Part shown: one piece after another, positions 25,501 to 33,852 of the stretch
Layout of the letters: each line of letters opens with the position of its first letter
Position numbering within the stretch: position 1 is the first letter of the stretch
Program-made: the position numbers and the translations under genes
Source: Lachnospiraceae bacterium
Lineage (GTDB): Bacteria > Bacillota > Clostridia > Lachnospirales > Lachnospiraceae
DNA length: 64,000 bases
Direction of reading: 5' to 3'
Assembly: GCA_902363135.1 (NCBI GenBank)
Contig: CABIZF010000003.1
Span: forward strand, 1 to 64,000
The notes under the pieces: generated by a model
The model's database searches: none
The model's input: the letters and a program-made list of their open reading frames with translations, nothing else
What the model was told of the DNA's origin: nothing

Positions 25501-25935
25501 TTATAAATATCCTCTGTTTTTTGCCTCTTCAATTAATTTTGGTTGAATTAGAGGATATGTCCAATTTTCTACTAAATTATCCGTAATTAATATTTTCTCT
25601 ATCTCACTATGTATTTCTTCAAAAGAAAATACATCTGCAAAGAAAAGCATACCAAATGTTTCATCGTCAATGCTTTCGCTTACTCTTGTTTTTCCCTTGA
25701 CAGAATATACACAAATCGGTTTGATAGTAAAGTCTGTCGCACCCGTTTCCTCCATCAATTCTCGCTTAGCAGTAGATAAAATATCTTCACCACTTTCCCT
25801 GTGCCCTCCTGGGACTTCATAAGTATCTCTTTCTCTATGTTTACAAAATATCCATTTACCATTTGTTTTGGAGATAATAACTGCAAATTTCAATAATTTA
25901 TCATCTATGCTATCATAAAACCTTACTTCTACCAT
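25501..25935 (-). CDS. NUDIX hydrolase
   Basis: 144 aa. Complete NUDIX box GGHRESGEDILSTAKRELME followed by ETGA at about residues 43-66, binding divalent metal for hydrolysis of a nucleoside diphosphate linked to another group. Common annotation for such short members is 8-oxo-dGTP-diphosphatase-like, but substrate cannot be read from the sequence. Confidence 0.85.
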   Translation of the reverse strand: MVEVRFYDSIDDKLLKFAVIISKTNGKWIFCKHRERDTYEVPGGHRESGEDILSTAKRELMEETGATDFTIKPICVYSVKGKTRVSESIDDETFGMLFFADVFSFEEIHSEIEKILITDNLVENWTYPLIQPKLIEEAKNRGYL

Positions 25936-26057
25936 TTATAAACACCTCTCCAAATTATTTCTCTTTTTCTCATTTTATCACACTCACATTCCAAACACCA
26001 TTCATATATTCGGAAAAAGGACAGCTTTCGATTCCTCTCCACGTATTTTTCATCTTC

Positions 26058-27452
26058 TCACAACTCCATTCCTCTGTGTTTCGTTTTATTGTTCTTCTGA
26101 TGCATATTGTACTCCTGGCTTCTTTCTCTGCTCCATTGTAGCCTGTCATTCAATTTTCTCGGCACCTGCTCTTTTCGTTTCTGTTCTTCTAATGCTTTTT
26201 CCCTCTGAATATCATGCCAGATTGCCGACTCTATAGTATCCTTGCCAAATATCCGCAGCGCTCTGTTATATTTATCTGATATTACTTCCAGCTTATCTAC
26301 ATCATCACACAACTGATTGCACAGATCCGCCACCTTATCAGCATCCTTTTCCAGATCATCATAATCTTTCTTCAACCGCTGATATTTATCTCTCCATTTT
26401 TCTGCTTCTCTTGAAAGTTCTATTACCTTCGCAGCTAACCCTGCAATATAATTCTTCATCTTAGCGAACAGAGGTTTAATCTTTTTATTGCGATATGTCG
26501 ATGCCAGTTCCAGTGCCCCGGCTTCAGGCAACACCAATTTAATTTGTCCGGAATTCTTTAATTCCTTATCAATACTATTTATGATTAGCTGCAACTGATT
26601 CCGTTGCTTCTCCATATGCTTGAGTTCTTTTTCCGCCTGTTCTTTGCTTTCTCTGACTTGATCCCTGACTTTTTCTGCATCAGCTTTTTCCTGCTTAAGC
26701 GCCTTTATATCTGATTCTGTCGCTTCTACATCTGATGCCAAATTTTCTATTTTCTGTTCCAGCTCCTTTACTTCTTTTGCACGTTCCTTCTTTTTAAAAT
26801 TATACACATCCAGATGTTCTTCATGAGTTCCTTTCTGCTCCCACTCGATTTCATACCGTTCCATAATCTCTGCCAGAACTTCTTTTTCATGATTGATCCA
26901 TTGATTCAATTCTGTGTCATGCTTGGCACCGCCTTGAAATCCAAGACTTTTCAATGCCTGTTTCAGTGAGACTCTTGTATCCATTCCTTTTCCCTTCCAT
27001 CCGGTTACATAAGGTACAAAATCAATATGTAGATGTGGGGTAGCTTCGTCCTGATGCAGATAACAGCAAAATACCCGGAGTGTTGGGTTTCGTCTCTGAA
27101 AATCCTGCATATATTCATCCAATACTTTCACCGCAAGATCTCCCTCTGGTGTCCCGGCAGCCATATCTTTATTATTTCCAATCTGGAAAATTACTTCATG
27201 GAACAGCTTCTCCTGCTTTCCATTCTGGATCTTATCATAATAATTCGTAATCTTCCGGTCATTTCTTTTCCCGACATTATATCGTTCTACCGATTCATCA
27301 AACAGTTCTTTGTAAACATCCTTTAGGTTTTCATCCTGGTAACAGATGTTCAGATATACTCTATTCTGATTAACATTTTCTGCAAAAAAATCCCGTCTGT
27401 TATGAGCAAGAGAACCTGTTCCTGTCATACCGCTGATCGTTCTTTTCATCAT
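26058..27452 (-). CDS. mob: Pre/Mob (MobV) relaxase of element B
   Basis: 464 aa from the double ATG at 27452/27449; the 85 extra residues of the longer frame cover the oriT region. Starts MKRTISGMTGTGSLAHNRRD and has HQDEATPHLHIDFVPY (metal-binding His cluster) near residue 130. Long coiled coil at residues 235-330, second helical region to the end. It nicks oriT and initiates transfer. Close in plan to the protein at 34181, so the two elements share ancestry. Confidence 0.88.
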   Translation of the reverse strand: MMKRTISGMTGTGSLAHNRRDFFAENVNQNRVYLNICYQDENLKDVYKELFDESVERYNVGKRNDRKITNYYDKIQNGKQEKLFHEVIFQIGNNKDMAAGTPEGDLAVKVLDEYMQDFQRRNPTLRVFCCYLHQDEATPHLHIDFVPYVTGWKGKGMDTRVSLKQALKSLGFQGGAKHDTELNQWINHEKEVLAEIMERYEIEWEQKGTHEEHLDVYNFKKKERAKEVKELEQKIENLASDVEATESDIKALKQEKADAEKVRDQVRESKEQAEKELKHMEKQRNQLQLIINSIDKELKNSGQIKLVLPEAGALELASTYRNKKIKPLFAKMKNYIAGLAAKVIELSREAEKWRDKYQRLKKDYDDLEKDADKVADLCNQLCDDVDKLEVISDKYNRALRIFGKDTIESAIWHDIQREKALEEQKRKEQVPRKLNDRLQWSRERSQEYNMHQKNNKTKHRGMEL

Positions 27453-27481
27453 CCTATTTTTCACCTCACATTCTCTAAACA

Positions 27482-27600
27482 GTGCCGGATACGGCACATA
27501 AAATGTATTCGTGCCCGTCAGGGTGGTTTTGTTACTTTTGTCAAAAGTAACGCAAAAGCACTTTCGACAGCCGTACCGTCCATCAAAAGTACCCTTGCGC
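27482..27600. other. oriT: Candidate oriT of element B
   Basis: Upstream of the relaxase: hairpin GTGCCG-GATA-CGGCAC (27482-27497); then a 9-bp inverted repeat GTTACTTTT-GTC-AAAAGTAAC (27531-27551), followed by GCAAAAGCACTTTCGACAG. The second motif and its downstream flank recur almost unchanged upstream of the relaxase in element C. No known nick consensus is matched. Confidence 0.55.
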
Positions 27601-27718
27601 CCTGCGGGGCTATTCTTTCCTGCGGTCGGTGTACTTCCGACCTCACATCTACACTTTCCTTGTCTGCCATTGATACAGGAGCGTGCCACGCCCCTGTCAT
27701 ATAGCATTCATAGAAGAA

Positions 27719-27952
27719 TTACCATCTAAAATCAGCCAGTATTCCCCGCCTGTCCAGATACTCTTGTCGGGCTTTTTCCCGTTCTTCCTCTGTTAGAGCG
27801 GTTTTTGATTTCGTATATAACTCACGTTCCACCATAATGTTCATTTTTTGTTCCAAGCCTTTTTTCACATCATCGGCACAACTATCATCATCAAGCAGAT
27901 GATATCGGAGCAGTTTCATAAATAATTCCTGTGGTATTTGTACGTTTTTCAT
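27719..27952 (-). CDS. Small conserved-looking protein of element B
   Basis: 77 aa, charged and helical: VQIPQELFMKLLRYHLLDDD then EEREKARQEYLDRRGILADF. A family sometimes labelled complexin-like; function unknown. It sits between the ATPase and relaxase genes. Element C has no intact counterpart at that place. Confidence 0.6.
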   Translation of the reverse strand: MKNVQIPQELFMKLLRYHLLDDDSCADDVKKGLEQKMNIMVERELYTKSKTALTEEEREKARQEYLDRRGILADFRW

Positions 27953-28022
27953 TCATAGCTCCTTTCAAGATAGCAAGATTCCCTGTTCTTAAAGAGATGG
28001 TAATCTTGCCATCTTCCCAATA

Positions 28023-29024
28023 TTATTCAGGTAACATCCAGAACCACTGGTTGCCAATCTTCACAGAATTAATTTCCAATTCCTTTTTCGCATTCCACAG
28101 TGTTTTCTTTTTAATTCCCCTGCTTTCCGCCTCTTCTGCCACCTTTGTCTGGGCTACAGAACCAGATGCCAGAACTTCTTGCAGAAATTCCTTTGCTGCA
28201 TGAATTTTCTTCCCTCGGTTGTCTCCGCTTAACAAATCATCTGCACTGATATCATATTCCCCGATCCATTCAAATCCAGTATCTTTGTCCAAACGAAATA
28301 CAATGGATTTTCCTTCCGGTGCAAGGGAGCTTTTTACATGACACAACACACGGATTTCCGGTTCATCCTTGATTCTTCCGACAATTAGTACGCTTCTGGC
28401 TGCTGCTTGAAAATCAATAGATCCAAGTCCACGATATGACGATTTCCCATTACTGTTTTTGTTCATGTGGCCGATTAAAATAATCGCACAATGATATTTC
28501 TCAGCAAGCACCGCCACACGCTTCATCAAGGGACGGATTTCATTCGCCCTATGCATATCTACATCAGTCCCCAGGAAACCCTGTATCGGGTCTAAAACTA
28601 CAAGGCGTGCTTTTGTCTGTATGATAGCTTCTTCTAATCTGGCATCCATCATAGTCAATGCCTGATCGTCATCATCAATTACCATTACTCTGGAGCAGTC
28701 TGCACCTGCTGAAAGAAGTCGTGGCTTAATGGTATCACCCAATCCGTCCTCTGCAGTCTGATAAATCACATTTACCGGTTCCAGAGCCATCGTTTTTTCC
28801 TCCAAGGCAGATTCATCACTGTCCGATGGTAATACAGCCTCTCCTTTTGTCAGCTTTGCAATAATCTGCAGTACCATTGTGGTCTTGCCCTCACCAGGAT
28901 CTCCCTACACAATGGTAACTTTCCCAAAGGGAATAAAAGGATAAAGCAGCCAGTCTATTTTTTCTATCTCCACCTGTTCCATATTTATTAGTTTTAAATT
29001 CGGTTCGTTTCTTCTGTTATCCAA
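28023..29024 (-). pseudogene. RepA-like ATPase gene with an in-frame TAG before Walker A
   Basis: The frame from a TTG at 29024 (GGAGG five bases upstream) reads through DWLLYPFIPFGKVTIV, meets TAG (28907-28905), and continues GDPGEGKTTMVLQ in the same frame to the normal end. The relative at 36102 has Gln at that place (TIVQGDPGDGKTT). A single C-to-T change would account for it. The rest is intact (Walker B-like RLVVLDPIQG, LIGHMNKNS). Restart at 28877 would give a 284-aa product without Walker A, which should be inactive as an ATPase. Confidence 0.82.
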
Positions 29025-29054
29025 AATTACCTCCATTTTCTGTTGAAAGAAAGT

Positions 29055-29139
29055 GGAGACTTTGGTAGAATAACCTTAGTATTTGATTTGGATTTCCTAC
29101 CAAGTCTCCGCCTTTAGGTGTTTGCCGACACTTAAAGGC
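29055..29139 (-). other. Two hairpins between MobC-like and ATPase genes (element B)
   Basis: Hairpin 1: 29110-29139 (GCCTTTAGGTGT with ACACTTAAAGGC). Hairpin 2: GGAGACTTTGGTAG (29055-29068) with CTACCAAGTCTCC (29097-29109). Element C has the same two-hairpin plan in the same gene junction with different sequence. Possible replication origin, attenuator or RNA structure. Confidence 0.5.
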
Positions 29140-29141
29140 TT

Positions 29142-29507
29142 TTATTTTTCATCTTCCAATACCTCTGTCTTAAAATCACTTGCTTTCCATGTTACGGAAC
29201 AATCATTACCAGTGATTTCAATTACCTGTTGTATTAATGCCCGGCAATCTGCCAGCACCTCATACAAATCCTCTGTTTCCAGATGTTCCAGACGTTCCCA
29301 CAATCTCCGTATTTCAAGGCTTAACCGATCACTTTGATATTTACCGACCGCAATCTTTACTTCCTGATGGAGTACCGACTGAATGAAATATTTTCCTTTC
29401 GCCAATCCACTCACTTTAATGCGGGCTTCTAATTCTCTGCGTTCCTCCGGTGTCATTCGAAAACAAACTGTCTGATTACGTTTTCTGTCTTTATCTAATC
29501 CACTCAT
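29142..29507 (-). CDS. MobC-like relaxosome protein (element B)
   Basis: 121 aa. Ribbon-helix-helix-like N-terminus QTVCFRMTPEERRELEARIK then SGLAKGKYFIQSVLHQ, as in MobC-type proteins that open oriT DNA for the relaxase. Its ATG overlaps the integrase stop (TAATG), so the two are translated together. Confidence 0.72.
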   Translation of the reverse strand: MSGLDKDRKRNQTVCFRMTPEERRELEARIKVSGLAKGKYFIQSVLHQEVKIAVGKYQSDRLSLEIRRLWERLEHLETEDLYEVLADCRALIQQVIEITGNDCSVTWKASDFKTEVLEDEK

Positions 29508-30571
29508 TACAAATCCCCCTTGTATTCACTGTCCAGCCGTTCAGCCAGTTTTGTCTGCTTGTTTGGATAAAGATGTGCGTAGGTATTCAGTGTAGTTTCC
29601 ACTTTTTCATGTCCGAGACGGTTTGCAATCTCCAGCGGTGAAAATCCCAGTTCAATCAGCATACTTGCATGAGAATGTCTCAAATCGTGTACTCTTATCC
29701 GCTTTACGCCACTTTCTTTAATTCCTCTCTGCATTTCATGCTCCAGATAATATTTTGTAATGGGAAACAGCCTGTCGTTCTCCTGTAAATCATATAAGCT
29801 GTCCATATAATCTTTGATATCTACAGCCAGAAACTCTGGAACGGTAATCACTCTCTTGCTCTTCGGTGTCTTTGGCGGAGTGATCACATCTTTCTTTCCA
29901 AGACGTTGGTATGATTTTGTGATAGAAATTGTTCTCTTTTCCAAATCTACATCTTTCGGATTCAGTGCCAAAAGCTCTCCCAAACGCATTCCCGTCCAGT
30001 ATAAAGTCATAAATGCCATATAAGAAAGCCTTTTGTTCATAACACTGTCGATAAACTTTCTAAATTCCTCTACTGTCCAGAAATCCATTTCTTCTGCCTT
30101 ACTCTTACCCATACTTCCAGCTTTTGCACAGGGATTACTTTTCAAATCGTAATATCGAATCGCATAATTAAAGATTGCGCTCAACTGGTTATTGATTGTT
30201 TTCAGATAAGTGGGTGAATACCCCATTTTAATCAATTCATTCTGCCATTGACGGATGTCAGCTGCAGTAATGTCATTTACCCGCTTATTCCCGAAATACG
30301 GGAGAATTTTCAGCTCCACGATATACTTTTTCGTTCTCATGGTATGCTCCCGCAGGCGTGTTTCCATATCTGCATAATACATCTTCCAAAAATCCTCGAA
30401 CTTCATATCAAAGTCTGCTTTTTGCGTAATAAGGAAATTTCTAAGCCATTCCTCCGCCTCTCTTTTGGTCGCAAAACCTCTTTTAGTGGATTTCCGGCGT
30501 TTCCCCTGCCAATCCGTATAACGATACTGAATCAACCATTTTCCTGTTTTCTTGTCTTTTTCCGCTTTCAT
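29507..30571 (-). CDS. int: Tyrosine integrase (element B)
   Basis: 354 aa. AP2-like arm-binding N-terminus (GKRRKSTKRGFATKREAEEW), core-binding domain, catalytic WTGMRLGELLAL (Arg), HDLRHSHASMLIELG (HxxR), NRLGHEKVETT (GH) and NTYAHLYP (Tyr). AGGAGGTGG precedes the ATG. Linked to a small HTH gene upstream and the MobC-like gene downstream. Confidence 0.92.
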   Translation of the reverse strand: MKAEKDKKTGKWLIQYRYTDWQGKRRKSTKRGFATKREAEEWLRNFLITQKADFDMKFEDFWKMYYADMETRLREHTMRTKKYIVELKILPYFGNKRVNDITAADIRQWQNELIKMGYSPTYLKTINNQLSAIFNYAIRYYDLKSNPCAKAGSMGKSKAEEMDFWTVEEFRKFIDSVMNKRLSYMAFMTLYWTGMRLGELLALNPKDVDLEKRTISITKSYQRLGKKDVITPPKTPKSKRVITVPEFLAVDIKDYMDSLYDLQENDRLFPITKYYLEHEMQRGIKESGVKRIRVHDLRHSHASMLIELGFSPLEIANRLGHEKVETTLNTYAHLYPNKQTKLAERLDSEYKGDL

Positions 30572-30582
30572 TCGACCACCTC

Positions 30583-30771
30583 CTATGCACTGAAACCATA
30601 CCAGCGTTTTTCAAAATAGCGTCTGGGAACTTTACCTGCAATCACCAGAAACCCTTCTTTTTCCAGTTCCTGATTAAGCTTACGGATTAGCTTGTAAGCA
30701 TGACCTACAGAAACACCCAGCATTTCTGCGAGTTCATTTGCAGTAATATAAATCTTGTTGTTTTCTGCCAT
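30583..30771 (-). CDS. Excisionase-like HTH protein (element B)
   Basis: 62 aa winged HTH (ANELAEMLGVSVGHAYKLIR, then FEKRWYGF). Located 11 bases upstream of the integrase and driven by the operator-bearing promoter at 30822-30850. Probably directs excision or represses the integrase. Confidence 0.78.
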   Translation of the reverse strand: MAENNKIYITANELAEMLGVSVGHAYKLIRKLNQELEKEGFLVIAGKVPRRYFEKRWYGFSA

Positions 30772-30793
30772 ATATACATCCTCCTTTTCATCA

Positions 30794-30896
30794 TAGCGTT
30801 ATCGCTACATTTTGTATCTTCATTATATGTAGCGACTTCGCTATTGTCAAGTATTTTGAAATGCTAGTAGAAAAATTTTTTCAAACATGGTATAAT
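30794..30896. promoter_or_regulatory. Divergent promoter region with twin TAGCG operators
   Basis: Leftward promoter TTGACA (30850-30845) and TATAAT (30827-30822), 17-bp spacer. Two palindromes TAGCG-N4-CGCTA: 30794-30807 and 30830-30843, the second filling the spacer. Rightward -10 TATAAT at 30891-30896 serves the XRE gene at 30929. Binding by that regulator would block excisionase/integrase expression. Confidence 0.78.
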
Positions 30897-30928
30897 GTAG
30901 CCATCTCGATACATGGAGGACGATAAGA

Positions 30929-31537
30929 ATGACCATAGGAGAAAAAATCAAATACTGCAGAAAGCAACTCGGAATCACGCAAGATAAACTGGCTGAGCTG
31001 ACCGGTATCCATCCGGTTTCTATCCGAAAATACGAAACCAATAAAATGCAGCCACAACCTCCTCAGTTAGAGAAAATTGCAGCTGCACTCGGTGTCAGTT
31101 ATAATGCTTTGAATGGCAGTGATACTGCCGGACTTCGTCTGGAAACAGTCGGTGATCTGATGGGCGTACTTATGGTCCTTTGCAATTCCGGCATCCTCCA
31201 GATCAGCGGAGAGCGTGGAGAAGACAAGTTGTTAAAAGATGATACTGTATCTATCCATCTGAATCCGGTTCTTTCTTCTTATCTCGAAATCGGATATACC
31301 AGCAGAGGGAAAGCACATACGCTGTCTTTGCAGGATGCTTTATTGAATATTAGAAGTTATAAAGTATTTAATGGCCTGTTGAAATGGGAAAAAATGAATT
31401 ACATCTACCAGAGCGCATTGAAATCCGCTGGGGATAATCCAAATGAAGCAACACAGGTAGCTATAGATGAAATAGTAGAAACAAAGGAAAAAGTTGAGTT
31501 GGAATTGCAAAGATCAAAAATATCAATTTTTTCATAG
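30929..31537 (+). CDS. XRE-family regulator (element B)
   Basis: 202 aa. HTH at residues 3-60 (IKYCRKQLGITQDKLAELTG), helical C-terminal domain of unknown ligand. GGAGG upstream. Divergent from the excisionase/integrase genes and next to TAGCG-N4-CGCTA operators, so the likely element repressor. Confidence 0.85.
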   Translation: MTIGEKIKYCRKQLGITQDKLAELTGIHPVSIRKYETNKMQPQPPQLEKIAAALGVSYNALNGSDTAGLRLETVGDLMGVLMVLCNSGILQISGERGEDKLLKDDTVSIHLNPVLSSYLEIGYTSRGKAHTLSLQDALLNIRSYKVFNGLLKWEKMNYIYQSALKSAGDNPNEATQVAIDEIVETKEKVELELQRSKISIFS

Positions 31538-31568
31538 TTATGTTTAAAAATATTATGGAGGATTTACA

Positions 31569-31850
31569 ATGAAAGTTGAACAGTCAAAACTAAATGAATA
31601 CCTTAAAAAAATTCACGGTTCAGTATGCCCTTTATGTGGAAATAATCACTGGAATATATCTGACCAAGTATTCCAAGCCGTAGAGTTTGACTATAAGGGA
31701 ATTTTGATAGGTGGAGCATCATTCCCTATGGTTCCTTTAACTTGCGATAACTGTGGAAATACTTACTTCATTAATGCACTAAAATCTGGACTTATAGATC
31801 CACCTGATCCAGAAAATCCATCAGTTACTAAATCTGAAAACGAAAAGTAG
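31569..31850 (+). CDS. Zinc-ribbon protein, element B cargo
   Basis: 93 aa. CPLCGNNHW (residues 20-28) and CDNCGNTYF (residues 59-67) form a probable zinc ribbon. No family recognised. It is AT-rich relative to the mobilization genes and is followed with no gap by a membrane protein gene, suggesting a two-gene cargo. Confidence 0.6.
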   Translation: MKVEQSKLNEYLKKIHGSVCPLCGNNHWNISDQVFQAVEFDYKGILIGGASFPMVPLTCDNCGNTYFINALKSGLIDPPDPENPSVTKSENEK

Positions 31851-31859
31851 GTGACTATA

Positions 31860-32297
31860 TTGGCAAATGATAATATAAGAATAGAAAATAGTAATATTCC
31901 AAATATAAGTAGTTCTTCAAGCATTGCACAGGTCAAAGAAAACGAGAATATAATTATTAGTCGTCCTGCTAATCATAATGAAATATCCATCATGGAAAAC
32001 GATTGGAAACTGATACGTAACAAAGTAAATAAAATTAAAATTCAACCCCACCTAAATTTACCAGATATTATTATTGGTGCTTTCATTCCATACTGCATAG
32101 ATATTATTGTTTCCTATGCAACCGGGAAAACTCCCAATTACTTTCCTGCATTTATTTGTATTGTGCTATACATACTAATAAAATGGCTTTCTAAAAAATT
32201 TTTATTTTTAACCTCTGATAATACAGATACCAATATAGTACATTTACAAGAGCTAAATGAACTACTCGACCAAGCTGATTCTTCAAAAACGAACTAA
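31860..32297 (+). CDS. Two-helix membrane protein, element B cargo
   Basis: About 145 aa. N-terminal 60 residues polar (Asn/Ser/Ile rich), then hydrophobic segments at about residues 75-95 and 100-120, then a short acidic tail. TTG at 31860 is favoured because AGGTGA lies five bases before it; a GTG at 31851 abuts the upstream stop. No family recognised; pairs with the zinc-ribbon gene. Confidence 0.55.
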   Translation: MANDNIRIENSNIPNISSSSSIAQVKENENIIISRPANHNEISIMENDWKLIRNKVNKIKIQPHLNLPDIIIGAFIPYCIDIIVSYATGKTPNYFPAFICIVLYILIKWLSKKFLFLTSDNTDTNIVHLQELNELLDQADSSKTN

Positions 32298-32299
32298 TT

Positions 32300-32370
32300 T
32301 GTACTCAATCTGAACTCAAACCATATAACAAGAGCCCGGAAACCAGCATAAACACTGGATTTCCGAGCTC
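32300..32370 (+). other. Probable right end of element B with hairpin
   Basis: Two related heptamers (GTACTCA and GAACTCA, 4 bp apart) lie just after the last cargo gene, then 11 bases, then a hairpin starting AAGAGCCCGGAAA and closing TTTCCGAGCTC with a T-run (about 32331-32375). The right end of element C has the same order and the same 11-base gap. The hairpin also works as a terminator. Confidence 0.45.
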
Positions 32371-32375
32371 CATTT

Positions 32376-32911
32376 TTGTCCTTTCGCACTCCCTTTTGGC
32401 ATTTTTTTGCGAATTTTCTTTTTCATTTTGTATTTTTCTATCCGCAGATATTTTACCAAAATCAGGGCGTTTCGCTGATTGCACACAACGGATTTTTTTG
32501 GGGGTCTTTTTTCTGTTCTCTTTTGCCGCCTTGGAAATTCCGTTTTCTTTTTCTCGCCTTTTTTGTTGATTTTATGGGCTTTTTTCTGGTTTCTTTCTGG
32601 TTTCTTTTCTTTTTTTCTAACAAAAAAACCTCGCCTCGGGTTTTATCCCTTGACAAGGTTTCTATTGCTTTTTGGGTGCCTTTTTTCTGTTTTTTTTCTG
32701 TTTTTCTTTGGACTTCCCCTCTTCCTTTTTATCCGCTTTTGCCAAAACTAATTCGCAAAATTATGCCAAAAGAAAGTGCCGAAAAACAATTTTTTTATTA
32801 CTCAAACTCCCTGCAAATATAACATAATTGTTAAATATTTAATTGCTTTTTGTGGATTTTTATATTCATAATATCCAAATTTCACGCCTTATACATAATT
32901 TCCGACCAAAC
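32376..32911. other. Gene-free, strand-asymmetric pyrimidine-rich stretch
   Basis: About 330 bases from 32390 are strongly T/C rich on the plus strand. The minus strand reads as broken Lys/Glu-rich frames with several stops, so either a decayed Lys-rich coding tail or simple-sequence drift. No gene is called. Confidence 0.5.
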
Positions 32912-32930
32912 AGGTATCATACGGGTATCA
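32912..32930 (+). other. attL: Candidate attL of element C
   Basis: AGGTATCATACGGGTATCA: two GGTATCA heptamers 4 bp apart. It matches 17 of 19 bases of the candidate attR at 42048-42066 in direct orientation, 9.1 kb away, enclosing all of element C. Confidence 0.5.
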
Positions 32931-32958
32931 TGAATATTTCTCCTTAATCGCCCTATCC

Positions 32959-32978
32959 ACATGGTGCTAGCACCATGT
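32959..32978. repeat. Perfect 20-bp palindrome near the left end of element C
   Basis: The two 10-base halves are ACATGGTGCT and AGCACCATGT. It lies 29 bases inside the candidate attL and 56 bases from the TIR gene stop. It may be an operator, a terminator without T-run or a recombinase arm site. Confidence 0.5.
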
Positions 32979-33033
32979 AATTATATCGACATAGAAGAAA
33001 TCAGCATTGCTCCCCGTCATGCAATTCACCAGT

Positions 33034-33723
33034 TTATAAGGTAACTAATTCAGCTATTTTAGCCGCAACCTCCTCCATTGAATCCTCAATCGTACTTAAT
33101 CCACTTCTCGATCCAAGCAGCGGACTAACTTCACGCAAATCTTCAAAAGTTGTATTATGTACAATGGGTACAAGCAAATCACGAGCTAGCAAAGCTGAAA
33201 GCTCTTTATCTGCTACCCCTTCTCCTTTAACACGTTTAAGAAATGAAGGCGTAACCAATACAATGCCAACACGAGATTTTACCAACCCCTTATCAATTTC
33301 ACGAAGTAATGATGAGCCCAAAAGAACATCCTTTTCACTAAACCAGACTGTTACACCTTTAGATTCAAGTATATCATGTAATTCCTTTGCTACACCTTTG
33401 CGGTCATCCCAAGCGTGACACAGAAAAACATCTCGCAAATCAGGTAATTCCGAACGCTTTTCAATATTTGCACGTACAGGAGTAAGTGTTCGAATTTCCG
33501 CAGGAGAATATAATATCGTGGAACTACTCGAAGACCAACGTGCTTTCGTCTTGGCTTGTCCACTGCTACTACCACTCCTCGAACTGCTTGCTGATGAAGA
33601 ATATGTTGAAGAATATGTGGGATAAGAATTCCAATTTCTATAACCTCCACCTCCACATACCGGGCAATTTGCCCTACCGCTTGCTGTGCGATGACCATTA
33701 ATTGGTGCTGTACATCTTGCCAT
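33034..33723 (-). CDS. TIR-domain protein, element C cargo
   Basis: 229 aa. Residues 1-30 carry a Cys pair (RANCPVCGGGG) then a Ser/Tyr-rich linker (residues 31-70). From about residue 97 a TIR domain is clear: DVFLCHAWDDRKGVAKELHD, VTVWFSEKDVLLGSSLLREI, SRVGIVLVTPSFLK and VADKELSALL, the last Glu fitting the catalytic Glu of NAD-cleaving TIR domains. Bacterial TIR proteins often act in anti-phage defence, so this is a plausible defence cargo. No partner sensor gene lies next to it. Confidence 0.8.
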   Translation of the reverse strand: MARCTAPINGHRTASGRANCPVCGGGGYRNWNSYPTYSSTYSSSASSSRSGSSSGQAKTKARWSSSSSTILYSPAEIRTLTPVRANIEKRSELPDLRDVFLCHAWDDRKGVAKELHDILESKGVTVWFSEKDVLLGSSLLREIDKGLVKSRVGIVLVTPSFLKRVKGEGVADKELSALLARDLLVPIVHNTTFEDLREVSPLLGSRSGLSTIEDSMEEVAAKIAELVTL

Positions 33724-33852
33724 AATTTTATTCCCCCTTTTTCTATGAAAAGCTTTTTCGCCTGTATTTTTTAAATTGTTTTTATTATATCACGTTATTA
33801 CACCCTTTGCTACAAAAATATAGGGCATAGCAACCGCCACACCCCATATTTT

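Noticed and set aside
27453..27707. 85-residue N-terminal extension of the element B relaxase
   Set aside because: Pre/Mob relaxases start at MKRTIS-type residues; the extension covers the candidate oriT and has no family match.
32376..32822. 148-codon plus-strand frame rich in Phe
   Set aside because: It is simple T-rich DNA with no ribosome binding site and no domain; the composition explains the open frame.
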